Below, in pieces: positions 17,045 through 25,711 of a DNA stretch of 42,659 nt. Position numbers and translations under genes: made by a program. The notes under the pieces are model-generated. The model was given only the letters and a program-made list of their open reading frames with translations, had not been told where the DNA came from and did not search any database. The DNA is from Spirochaetes bacterium GWB1_36_13 (GTDB lineage Bacteria; Spirochaetota; GWB1-36-13): positions 1 to 42,659 of the forward strand of contig MIAO01000001.1 of assembly GCA_001829155.1 (NCBI GenBank), written 5' to 3'. Each line of letters begins with the position of its first letter. Within the stretch, counting starts at the first letter, position 1.

Positions 17045-18084
17045 TGAATCCAAATGTAAAAAAAATCATCAAATTCTTATTTGGTTTTCTTATCAGTTTT
17101 ATTTTTATTTATTTAGCATTTAATAAACTGGATTTTAAAGAAATTCTAAAATATCTTTTTTCTGTAAAAATTTCTTTTTTAGTTTTATCTGTTTTTATTA
17201 CGACTTTATCAATTGCTATTAAAGCAATCCGTTGGAAATATATTATACCTGAGGGAGAAAGTATTCAATTAAATACTTTAATTAAAGTTAATTATATTAG
17301 TTTTATGATTAATAATATATTCCCTGCAAAATTTGGAGATGTAGCAAAAGCTTATATTTTAGGTAAAAAACAAAATATTAGTAAAACTAAAATATTTGCA
17401 TCTGTAGTTTTTGAAAGAATTATTGATGTCTTTTCAATTATATTTATGTTTTTAATTACAATTTTGTTTTTTCCAGAAATAAACGAACAAATAAAAAAAT
17501 ATTTTATAATTAATTTTGACTTGAGAATTTTTTTTATAATTTCTATTTCCATTTTATTGTTTATTGGGAGTATTTATTATTTATTGTTGAAATTTAGAAG
17601 AAGTTTTGTAATACGAATAATTAATTTTTTTTTAAAACCTATACCAGAAAAAATTAAAGAAAAAATTAAAAATTTATTAAGAAAATTTCATGATGGAATA
17701 GGTTTTTCAGGTCATAAAAGAAGTTTTGTTTTGTTTATTATATTTACATTTATTTATTGGTTATTTATTTTTTTAGGAATAATGATATTGTTTTTTTCTT
17801 TTAATTTTGGAGATATTCTTACCGCTCCTTTTTTAATAGCTATTATTGTTACTGTTACATCAGGTGTTGCAAGCAGTATTCCTTTTACTCCTGCAAATTT
17901 AGGGACTCTTCAATTTGCAGTAATTGTTACATTATCAATTTTTAATGTTGATACAAATGAAGCAGGAGCTTATTCAATTATTTCTCATTTATCAAATTGG
18001 TTAATTCAAATTTTATTAGGGCTATTTATCTTTCTTTCTGATAAAAATTATAAAATAAAAGAAAATAAAAAAGAGGTATTTTAA
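17044..18084 (+). CDS. Multi-pass membrane protein, LPG-synthase-TM/UPF0104 family (flippase-like)
   Basis: A 346-residue hydrophobic protein with about eight membrane segments and basic loops. NNIFPAKFGDVAKAYILGK followed by VVFERIIDV matches the conserved N-P-x-R-x-G-E/D ... ER-x-x-D pattern of the lysylphosphatidylglycerol-synthase membrane region (UPF0104). In glycan clusters such proteins accompany polyprenyl-phosphate glycosyltransferases and are suspected of moving lipid-linked sugars. That role is inferred, not shown. Its start overlaps the preceding stop (TAATG), and it is followed 1 nt later by the YfhO-like gene. Extremely AT-rich, like other membrane genes here. Confidence 0.75.
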   Translation: MNPNVKKIIKFLFGFLISFIFIYLAFNKLDFKEILKYLFSVKISFLVLSVFITTLSIAIKAIRWKYIIPEGESIQLNTLIKVNYISFMINNIFPAKFGDVAKAYILGKKQNISKTKIFASVVFERIIDVFSIIFMFLITILFFPEINEQIKKYFIINFDLRIFFIISISILLFIGSIYYLLLKFRRSFVIRIINFFLKPIPEKIKEKIKNLLRKFHDGIGFSGHKRSFVLFIIFTFIYWLFIFLGIMILFFSFNFGDILTAPFLIAIIVTVTSGVASSIPFTPANLGTLQFAVIVTLSIFNVDTNEAGAYSIISHLSNWLIQILLGLFIFLSDKNYKIKENKKEVF

Positions 18085-18085
18085 A

Positions 18086-21000
18086 ATGAAATTATTAAAT
18101 CTTATTTTCCAGAATAAAAATAACAATCAGAGCAATTTTTTAAAGGAACTGTTTATTGTTTTTATATTTGCTATTATAAGTTTTATTTTTTTTTATGATG
18201 TTTTTTTTAAAAACATTACATTTGTTTTTTCTCCTGATACATCTGAATCTTTATATCCTTGTTATTATTTCGCTGCGAAATCTTTAAAATCAGGTGTATT
18301 CCCTTTTTGGAATTCTTATCTGTTTTCCGGGTTTCCTTTTGACGCCTATCCTGCGGTTGGTTTATTTTATACCATTAATTGGCTATTCTGGGTTTTTCCT
18401 TATAGCAATGATATTTTCCCCTATTATGCGTATGAATATCTTACTATTTTCCATGTGTTTTTAGCTGGCTGGTTTATGTATTTATTAGTCAAGAAGCTTC
18501 AACATGGAAGAATAATATCTGTAGTAGCAGGCATTTTATATATGTTAAATGCTAATTTTTTACATTATATTGGCTGGGAACACCTATTATCTGGTTTTTC
18601 TTGGTTTCCTCTATTGTTTTTATTTTTTTATAATGCGTTTCAAGAAAGAAAAATACACTATTCCTTTTTTTCAGGAATAATTCTAGGAATTATTTTTCTC
18701 ACATCACGAACGCAAGCCCCTATCATGGCGATAATGCTCATAGGCTTGTTTTTTATTTATAATATAGTATCAGATTTTAAAGATAAAAATCTGTGTAAAA
18801 AATATTTTTTATATATTTTTATAACAGCTACAGTTGGAGTTTTATTAGGTGCTGTTTCAATTTTACCAGTACTTGAATTTACTCCTCTTTCGTTGAGATT
18901 TTTAGGACCGGATGGTATTTTAGTCGGAAATGAAAAAATGTCTATTGCTGCGTTTACTCATTTTAAATTAAATATTAATCATTTACTTGGATTTTTTACT
19001 TTAAAATATAGCAATGCAGAAGTTGCAAATACTTTTCTTGGAGTTGTTCCATTTTCCTTAAGTCTTTTTTCTGTAATATTTTACAGAAAAAGCAATAATT
19101 TAATAAAATTTTTGTTGATAGTTTTTGTTATTTCTTTATTTTATTCATTAGGTTTTTTATTGCCATATGTTTTTTATTTTATACCCCTAGCAGATAAAAT
19201 TAGGGAACCGCAGTTATATTTTATTTATATTAGTTTTGTAGTCCCAATTTTGAGTGCTTTTGCTCTAAAAAATTTATTTAACGGCGAGTTTGCAAAAAAA
19301 ATAAATAATCTTAAAAAGAAAAAGATATTTTCAATACTTCTATTTGTAATTTTATTTATGATTTTATCTTTTTTAATAAAAGATAATAAGTTAATTTTAT
19401 CATCTATTTTATTTTTTATGCTATTGTTTTTATTTATTAAAATTAAAAACCAAAATATTCTTAATGTTTTTAAAGTAATGTTAATATTATTAATACTTTA
19501 TGAAATAAAACCTCTTCATGGTATAGATAATAAAAATATTAAAATTCAAGATTACTTTAATTCTTTTAATCAATTAAATGTTCTAAAACCTGAAAATAAT
19601 CTAGATAAATTTCGGGTAACAGCAGTTGAAGGTGAAAAATGGCCTTATCCGCATAATGCTGGAACAATTATTGGTTTTTATGATACATTAGGATATGGAA
19701 ATCCCTTGCTTTATAAATTTTTTGATTACAGAAATAAAGTTTCTTATAATGCAAAATATTATGATATGTTAAATGTTAAATATTTTATTAGTTATTCAAA
19801 AAGTAATTCTCGTATAGCGCCTTTTATTGGAGAGGAAATACAAGAAGTAAATAGTATTAAAGATATATGGATTCCAGATTATTATAAAAAAGAAAAACAT
19901 GAAATATACTTATATGAAAATAAAAATCGTTTTGGTCAAGCTTGGGTAGTTGATGATATTTCTTTACCAGAAGAATATAACAATATTATTTCTCTAATTG
20001 AAGATAAAAATATAAATCTAAAACAAACTGCTTTTATAAATCATTCAAATATTTCACAAGAAATATATAATGAAATTAAAGAAGTTAACAAAAACGAACT
20101 TGTTAAACTTGAATTTTTTCTTAAAATCGTTAAATATGAAGATAATAAAATAACTATTGAAGTAAATTCAAATAAAAAGTCATTATTAGTATTAAGTGAG
20201 CTTTATTATCCAGGATGGAAAGTCTATGTAAATGGAAAGAAAGAGGATTTATTAGAAGTCAACAATATTTTAAGAGGAAATATCATACAAAAAGGTCAAA
20301 ATGTTGTGGAATATGTTTATGAACCTAAAGGAGTAAAAGTTGGTGTAATCATATCTTTGATTACTTTGTTTTTATCAATTTTTATCATATTAAATGAAAA
20401 ATATTTTAAACTTAATTTCTATAAAATAAATCTATCGTATTTTTCAATTGGAATTATCGCAATTCTATTAATTCCTTTTTTTATTTTTATCTTTTCTATT
20501 AATACAGTAAAAAAAGATACCTCCAAATATTTTTCTGAAGATCGAGAAAAATGGAAAACTTATGAATATGATAATATTTCTGATATAAATCAATTTAATT
20601 TTATTGAATCTTATAAACATGCTGAAATTGATGGGATTCAAGAAACAGAAGGGACACCATGGAAAAAGACCATTACTGTAATTGATGTTGTTAAAAATGA
20701 AAAAAAACAACCAAATATCAGTGAAAAAGCAATATTCATGCTGACTGGAGTGCATCTTTTTTATAAAATACAATTGTCTGAAGATAAAGAATTGTATTTA
20801 AAAGGAGAGTTAAGTTTTTGGCCAGGGGCAAAAGATTGGAATGTAAGTGATGGCTTTATTGGAGAAATAATAGTTGTTCCTGATGGTCAAAAAGAAGAGA
20901 TTGTTTTTAGTAATTATATAAATCCTAAAGATGATATACATAAAATAAAAATATCTTTAAAAAAATTTAAAGGTAAAAAAATAAAAATAATATTTTTAAC

Positions 21001-21088
21001 AAAAAATGAGTTAAATAAAAATGGAAATGGTGATTGGGCGATTTGGATTAATCCAGAAATTACGATGGATTATAAAAAAGGAAAATAA
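18086..21088 (+). CDS. YfhO-family membrane glycosyltransferase-like protein with extra C-terminal domain
   Basis: A 1000-residue protein. The N-terminal two-fifths is a multi-pass GT-C-type region: an outward loop with FSPDTSESLYP (Asp51) and the P-F-W-N-S...G-F-P-F pattern of YfhO proteins, then many membrane segments to about 470. A soluble part follows, ending with LSELYYPGWKVYVNGK, the YfhO hallmark, then two more membrane segments (about 750-775 and 795-820). Typical YfhO proteins end soon after this. Here about 175 further residues form a soluble, beta-rich-looking domain that I do not recognise. YfhO homologues are implicated in adding sugars to polymers outside the membrane. The two genes upstream could supply its lipid-linked donor. 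Confidence 0.78.
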   Translation: MKLLNLIFQNKNNNQSNFLKELFIVFIFAIISFIFFYDVFFKNITFVFSPDTSESLYPCYYFAAKSLKSGVFPFWNSYLFSGFPFDAYPAVGLFYTINWLFWVFPYSNDIFPYYAYEYLTIFHVFLAGWFMYLLVKKLQHGRIISVVAGILYMLNANFLHYIGWEHLLSGFSWFPLLFLFFYNAFQERKIHYSFFSGIILGIIFLTSRTQAPIMAIMLIGLFFIYNIVSDFKDKNLCKKYFLYIFITATVGVLLGAVSILPVLEFTPLSLRFLGPDGILVGNEKMSIAAFTHFKLNINHLLGFFTLKYSNAEVANTFLGVVPFSLSLFSVIFYRKSNNLIKFLLIVFVISLFYSLGFLLPYVFYFIPLADKIREPQLYFIYISFVVPILSAFALKNLFNGEFAKKINNLKKKKIFSILLFVILFMILSFLIKDNKLILSSILFFMLLFLFIKIKNQNILNVFKVMLILLILYEIKPLHGIDNKNIKIQDYFNSFNQLNVLKPENNLDKFRVTAVEGEKWPYPHNAGTIIGFYDTLGYGNPLLYKFFDYRNKVSYNAKYYDMLNVKYFISYSKSNSRIAPFIGEEIQEVNSIKDIWIPDYYKKEKHEIYLYENKNRFGQAWVVDDISLPEEYNNIISLIEDKNINLKQTAFINHSNISQEIYNEIKEVNKNELVKLEFFLKIVKYEDNKITIEVNSNKKSLLVLSELYYPGWKVYVNGKKEDLLEVNNILRGNIIQKGQNVVEYVYEPKGVKVGVIISLITLFLSIFIILNEKYFKLNFYKINLSYFSIGIIAILLIPFFIFIFSINTVKKDTSKYFSEDREKWKTYEYDNISDINQFNFIESYKHAEIDGIQETEGTPWKKTITVIDVVKNEKKQPNISEKAIFMLTGVHLFYKIQLSEDKELYLKGELSFWPGAKDWNVSDGFIGEIIVVPDGQKEEIVFSNYINPKDDIHKIKISLKKFKGKKIKIIFLTKNELNKNGNGDWAIWINPEITMDYKKGK

Positions 21089-21091
21089 TAA

Positions 21092-22924
21092 ATGTGTGGA
21101 ATCGTTGGATACACAGGTGGAAGAAATATCAAAGAAATCCTAATCGAAGGTTTAAAACGCCTTGAATACAGAGGCTATGACTCAGCCGGCATGGCTTTTG
21201 TGGAAAATCAGGAAATTCGATTGTTTAAGAAGAAGGGAAAAGTTATTGGATTAGAATCAAAAATTCTTAAAGAAACTATTGTTTCCCGTGCAGGCATTGC
21301 CCATACCCGATGGGCAACTCATGGAGAGCCCACAGATATCAATTCTCATCCCCATACCGATGAATCTAAAACCATTGCCGTGGTGCATAACGGTATTATT
21401 GAAAATTACCGCGAACTCAAAAAATATTTGATAGACAAGGGGCATGTTTTTGTTTCTGAGACGGATACAGAGGTTTTGCCTCATTTGTTTGAAGAATTTT
21501 ATCAGGGAGATTTAAGGGAAGCGGTTTGGAAAGGCTTGAAACTGGTTGAGGGCGCTTACGGTATCTGTGTGATCCATAAAGACCATCCTGAATTGATTGT
21601 GGGGGCGAGGAAAGGAAGTCCTCTCATCTTGGGTATCGGTGAAAAAGAAAATTTTTTGGTTTCAGATGCCAGTGCAATCGTTTCTTATACACGGAATGTT
21701 GTTTTTTTGGAAGACGGAGATATGGCTGTCATCACTCCAGATTCATTCAAAACTTATGAAATGGATAATCAAAATGAAATAGATAAAAAAATAGAAGAAA
21801 TATCCTGGGATATAGAAAATATTGAAAAAAGCGGGTTTGATCATTTTATGCTCAAAGAGATCTATGAACAGCCGGCGACCATACGGGATTCATTCAGGGG
21901 TCGGATCATCTTGAATGAAAATAAAGTAAAGCTGGGCGGAATCCAGCTGGCAGCAGCTGAAATCAGAGACTTGGAAAGAATTAATTTCATTGCTTGCGGC
22001 ACATCATGGCATGCAAGTATTTTCGGTAAGTATTTGATTGAAAATCTAGTCAAAACTATTTCTACGAGTGAATATGCTTCAGAATTTCGCTATCGTGAAC
22101 CCGTGGTATTAAAAAATGATTTGTTTTTCACGGTCTCGCAATCCGGTGAAACGGCGGATACCCTTGCCGCAATCAAACTGATCCATGAAAAAGGCGGAAA
22201 AGTTTTTGGAATTACCAATGTAGTAGGAAGCAGTATTGCTCGGGCAACAGACGGCGGAGTCTATACTCATGCAGGGATTGAGGTAGGAGTTGCATCGACT
22301 AAAGCTTTTACAGCGCAATTGACCGTGATTCTCCTGATATCAGTTTTATTTGCACGGACAAAAAACACGATTCGGGAAGAGGAAGCCAAAGCTATTATAG
22401 ATGCACTGGTTTTACTTCCTGAAACGATAGAAAAATATCTGAAAAATATCAATCAAATCAAAGATATTGCTGAAAAATATAAAGACTCAAAACACGCTCT
22501 TTATCTAGGAAGAGGGCTAAATTTTCCGATTGCTTTGGAGGGAGCTTTAAAACTGAAAGAAATTTCTTATATTCATGCAGAAGGATATCCTGCTGCGGAG
22601 ATGAAACATGGACCGATCGCATTGATTGATGATAACATGCCTTGTTTTGTTATTGCGACCAAAGACAGTATCTATGAAAAAGTAATATCTAATATTAAGG
22701 AAATAAAAGCCAGGAAAGGAAAAGTGATTGCAATTGCAAGTGAAGGGGATAGAGAAATAAAAGAATTGGTAGATGATCTTATTTTTGTTCCGGTTTCACA
22801 TCTGGTGGTTCAGCCGATTCTAAACACAATTCCTCTTCAATTAATTGCTTATTATATCGCATCAGCGAAAGGTCTGGATGTGGATAAACCCAGAAATTTG
22901 GCAAAAAGTGTAACAGTAGAATAA
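21092..22924 (+). CDS. glmS: Glutamine-fructose-6-phosphate aminotransferase (isomerising)
   Basis: A full-length GlmS (610 residues) converting fructose-6-phosphate and glutamine to glucosamine-6-phosphate, the entry to UDP-GlcNAc and amino sugars. The mature N-terminal Cys2 in MCGIVGYTGG is the glutaminase nucleophile, with LEYRGYDSAG and HTRWATHG. Two SIS domains follow, with SQSGETADT and the C-terminal LAKSVTVE. AAAGGAAAA precedes the ATG. Base composition rises visibly from this gene on, against the AT-rich genes upstream, so glmS looks like the conserved right flank of a variable cassette. Whether it is the only glmS in the genome is unknown. Confidence 0.95.
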   Translation: MCGIVGYTGGRNIKEILIEGLKRLEYRGYDSAGMAFVENQEIRLFKKKGKVIGLESKILKETIVSRAGIAHTRWATHGEPTDINSHPHTDESKTIAVVHNGIIENYRELKKYLIDKGHVFVSETDTEVLPHLFEEFYQGDLREAVWKGLKLVEGAYGICVIHKDHPELIVGARKGSPLILGIGEKENFLVSDASAIVSYTRNVVFLEDGDMAVITPDSFKTYEMDNQNEIDKKIEEISWDIENIEKSGFDHFMLKEIYEQPATIRDSFRGRIILNENKVKLGGIQLAAAEIRDLERINFIACGTSWHASIFGKYLIENLVKTISTSEYASEFRYREPVVLKNDLFFTVSQSGETADTLAAIKLIHEKGGKVFGITNVVGSSIARATDGGVYTHAGIEVGVASTKAFTAQLTVILLISVLFARTKNTIREEEAKAIIDALVLLPETIEKYLKNINQIKDIAEKYKDSKHALYLGRGLNFPIALEGALKLKEISYIHAEGYPAAEMKHGPIALIDDNMPCFVIATKDSIYEKVISNIKEIKARKGKVIAIASEGDREIKELVDDLIFVPVSHLVVQPILNTIPLQLIAYYIASAKGLDVDKPRNLAKSVTVE

Positions 22925-22945
22925 AATAACAATAAGGAGTTTTGA

Positions 22946-23530
22946 ATGAAAAAAATTAATTTAATAATAAAAGAATCAATAAAAATAAAAGAAAGTATTA
23001 TTAATAATAAAAATATTTTATGTGAAATAGAAAAAATTGTAGAAAAATTTGTTTTCTTATTTAAATCTAATAAAAAAATTCTTTTTTGTGGCAATGGCGG
23101 AAGTGCTGCTGATGCCCAGCATTTGGCAGCAGAGTTTTCAGGCAGGTTTTATATTGACCGGGAACCTCTCGATGCCGAAGCATTGCATTGCAACACTTCT
23201 TATCTTACAGCAGTAGCCAATGATTACTCTTATGATGAGATTTATTCGAGACTGGTTAAAGCAAAAGGGCAAAAGGGAGATGTTTTAGTAGGGCTTTCTA
23301 CTTCTGGAAATTCCAAAAACATTATCAAAGCCATTGAAACAGCCAATCAGATTGGAATGATCACGGTCGGTTTTACGGGTGAATCAGGAGGGAAAATGAA
23401 AGATATTTGTCAATATCTCATCAATGTTCCTTCAAATGATACTCCTCGAATTCAGGAAGCGCATATGATGATCGGACATATTATTTGTGAATTGGTTGAA
23501 AAAGAACTTTTTTCAAAAGAATCGAAATGA
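22946..23530 (+). CDS. gmhA: Sedoheptulose 7-phosphate isomerase
   Basis: A 194-residue SIS-domain enzyme converting sedoheptulose 7-phosphate to D-glycero-D-manno-heptose 7-phosphate, the first step of ADP- or GDP-heptose synthesis. It has CGNGGSAADAQHLAAEF (48-64) with Glu64 as likely catalytic acid/base, STSGNS (118-123) for phosphate binding, and QEAHMMIGH (170-178) with the second catalytic residue. AAGGAG precedes the ATG. The first 45 codons are almost pure A/T, while the catalytic part is richer in G/C. Its stop overlaps the hddC-gmhB start (ATGA), so the two heptose enzymes are coupled. Confidence 0.93.
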   Translation: MKKINLIIKESIKIKESIINNKNILCEIEKIVEKFVFLFKSNKKILFCGNGGSAADAQHLAAEFSGRFYIDREPLDAEALHCNTSYLTAVANDYSYDEIYSRLVKAKGQKGDVLVGLSTSGNSKNIIKAIETANQIGMITVGFTGESGGKMKDICQYLINVPSNDTPRIQEAHMMIGHIICELVEKELFSKESK

Positions 23531-24762
23531 AAAATTTTAAAGTTTATATTTTAGCGGGCGGTTTGGGGACAAGGCTTTCTCATATTATTAAAGATGTGCC
23601 AAAGCCTATGGCGCCTGTTTCAGAGATTCCTTTTTTAGAATGGCAGATCAGATGGCTTGAGCGGCAGAATTTTAAAGACATTGTGTTGCTGGTAGGTCAT
23701 CAAAAAGAAAAGATAATAAAGTATTTTCAGGATGGAAGTTCTTTTGGAGTAAAAATTAATTATTCTCTTGAAGATTCTTTGTTAGGAACCGGTGGTGCGG
23801 TTATTAAAGCTTTAAAAGAATATTCCTCCAAAAATTTTATTATTTTAAATGGAGATACTTTTTTTGATATTGACCTGAAATGGATGACTAAATATTACAC
23901 CAAAAGAAAAGAAAATTCTATCTATATTGCCTTGAAGTATAAAGAAGATACAAAACGGTATGGATATGTTGAAATTGATGGTAAATATAATGTAAAACAA
24001 TTTGTCGAGAAAAACAATGATTTGGGCGATGGATATATCAATGGGGGAATCTATATTGGAAATTCTAATCTATTGAAGAATAGAGAGATTCAAAATTGTT
24101 CTATGGAAAAAGATATTTTTCCTTCTCTTCTCAGCATGAAGAAGTTAAAAGCAATTCCTTTCGGCAACCGTTTTATTGATATTGGAATACCTGAAGACTA
24201 TGCTTATGCCAATCAAAGTTTAAAAAAATGGTTTTATGAACCTAAAACAAAAGCTTTGTTTTTAGATAGAGATGGGATTATCATTGAAGATACTGGATAT
24301 GTTTCTAAAATAGAAGAAGTAAAAATTTTAAAAGAAATTTTTCCTCTGATAAAAGAAGCAAATCAAAAAAACTATAAAGTAATCGTGATAACGAATCAAG
24401 CGGGAGTTGCAAAAGGGAAAATGACAATTTCTGAGGTTGAAAGGATCAATAATTTGATTAAAAACAATCTGGAAAAAGAAAATTTGTGGATCGACGAGTT
24501 CTTTTATTGCCCCTTTCATAAAGATGGAACTATAGCTCTTTATCAAAAAGAAAGTTTACTGAGGAAACCTTTTCCGGGAATGATTTTACAGGCTTGTGAT
24601 CAATATAATATTGATATCAATCAATCAATCATGATAGGGGACAAGGATTCGGATCTGATCGAGCTTCCTTATTTAAAATCATATTTGATTCAGGGGCGGT
24701 ATGAAATAAAAAGTAAAGAATTCCTTTCGGATTTTAATTTATTAATGAATAAAATAGAGTAA
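23527..24762 (+). CDS. hddC/gmhB: Fused heptose-1-phosphate nucleotidyltransferase and heptose bisphosphatase
   Basis: A 411-residue fusion combining two steps of heptose activation. Residues 1-235 are an NTP_transferase: LAGGLGTRLSH, VPKPMAP, LNGDTFFDID (107-116) and the FIDIGIPEDY end, matching HddC (heptose-1-phosphate guanylyltransferase). Residues 240-411 are a HAD-IIIA phosphatase of the GmhB type: LFLDRDG with Asp247/Asp249, ITNQAG (288-293), RKPFPGM (346-352) and GDKDSD (371-376). GmhB normally has a four-ligand zinc loop. Here CPFH (C328, H331) is present but the second C-x-C pair is missing before RKP. With HddA and GmhA in the window the GDP-heptose route is complete. Confidence 0.85.
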   Translation: MKNFKVYILAGGLGTRLSHIIKDVPKPMAPVSEIPFLEWQIRWLERQNFKDIVLLVGHQKEKIIKYFQDGSSFGVKINYSLEDSLLGTGGAVIKALKEYSSKNFIILNGDTFFDIDLKWMTKYYTKRKENSIYIALKYKEDTKRYGYVEIDGKYNVKQFVEKNNDLGDGYINGGIYIGNSNLLKNREIQNCSMEKDIFPSLLSMKKLKAIPFGNRFIDIGIPEDYAYANQSLKKWFYEPKTKALFLDRDGIIIEDTGYVSKIEEVKILKEIFPLIKEANQKNYKVIVITNQAGVAKGKMTISEVERINNLIKNNLEKENLWIDEFFYCPFHKDGTIALYQKESLLRKPFPGMILQACDQYNIDINQSIMIGDKDSDLIELPYLKSYLIQGRYEIKSKEFLSDFNLLMNKIE

Positions 24763-24766
24763 AATA

Positions 24767-25696
24767 ATGATAAAAAAGGCAATGCGCGAAGCATATGGTT
24801 TAAAACTAGTTGAACTAGGTCAAAAAAATCAAACGATTGTCGTTTTGGATGCAGATTTATCCGGCTCTACGAAAACTAATTTATTTCAAAAACAGTTTCC
24901 AGACCGTCATTTTAATATGGGGATAGCCGAGTGCAATATGCTTTTATTTGCCAGCGGGATGTCTATAGCAGGAAAAACTGTTTTTGCCAGTTCTTTTGCT
25001 ATGTTTGCTGCAGGTCGTGCCTGGGAAATTGTCCGAAATACAATAGCCCACGATAAGCTCAATGTCAAAATTGTGGCAACTCACGCAGGAATCTCAGTCG
25101 GTGAAGACGGGGGCTCTCATCAGGCCAATGAAGACATTGCTATTATGAGAGCGATTCCGAATATGAGGGTTTTATGCCCTGCCGATGCTTATGAAACAGG
25201 TCAAATTATTGAATACGCATCTGAAACCGAAGGACCTTTTTATATCCGGCTTACAAGAGACTCTTCCCCTGTTTTTTTAGAAGAGCGGAAAACAGTTTTT
25301 AATCCTGAAAAAGCCCTTGTTTTAGAAGAAGGAAAAGAGATCTGTATCATTTCTACAGGTTTAATGACTTATACAGCTTTAATGGTTCAAGAACTATTAA
25401 AATCAAAAAACATTTTTGCTTCAGTGATTCATCTCTCTTCGATCAAGCCTTTAGATGAAAAAACCTTGCTTCAAAGCGTTCAAAAAGCAAAATTGGTTGT
25501 TGTTTGTGAAGAGCATTCGATTATCGGTGGGCTTGGCAGTGCTGTTGCAGAATGTTTGTCAGAAAAATCACCAAAAAAAATCACCCGGATAGGAATCCCT
25601 GATGTGTTTGGCCAGTCAGGTAAATCAGATGAATTGTTTGATTATTATGGAATCAATATAAATAAAATAGTGGAAAAAATCGAAAAAATTTTTTAA
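24767..25696 (+). CDS. Transketolase, C-terminal subunit (split transketolase)
   Basis: A 309-residue protein equivalent to the pyrimidine-binding and C-terminal domains of transketolase or DXS. GIAECNM (52-58) holds the Glu (55) that activates the thiamine ring. HAGISVGEDGGSHQANED and the P-A-D-A-Y-E segment are transketolase signatures, and the last 120 residues are the usual transketolase C-domain. The N-terminal TPP/diphosphate-binding half, normally encoded just upstream in split systems, is not in this window. It follows gmhA/hddC-gmhB by 4 nt, so a role in supplying or altering sedoheptulose 7-phosphate, or making a branched or chain-extended sugar, is plausible. Function without its partner is doubtful. 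Confidence 0.85.
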   Translation: MIKKAMREAYGLKLVELGQKNQTIVVLDADLSGSTKTNLFQKQFPDRHFNMGIAECNMLLFASGMSIAGKTVFASSFAMFAAGRAWEIVRNTIAHDKLNVKIVATHAGISVGEDGGSHQANEDIAIMRAIPNMRVLCPADAYETGQIIEYASETEGPFYIRLTRDSSPVFLEERKTVFNPEKALVLEEGKEICIISTGLMTYTALMVQELLKSKNIFASVIHLSSIKPLDEKTLLQSVQKAKLVVVCEEHSIIGGLGSAVAECLSEKSPKKITRIGIPDVFGQSGKSDELFDYYGININKIVEKIEKIF

Positions 25697-25711
25697 AAGG
25701 ATGATTTTTTA

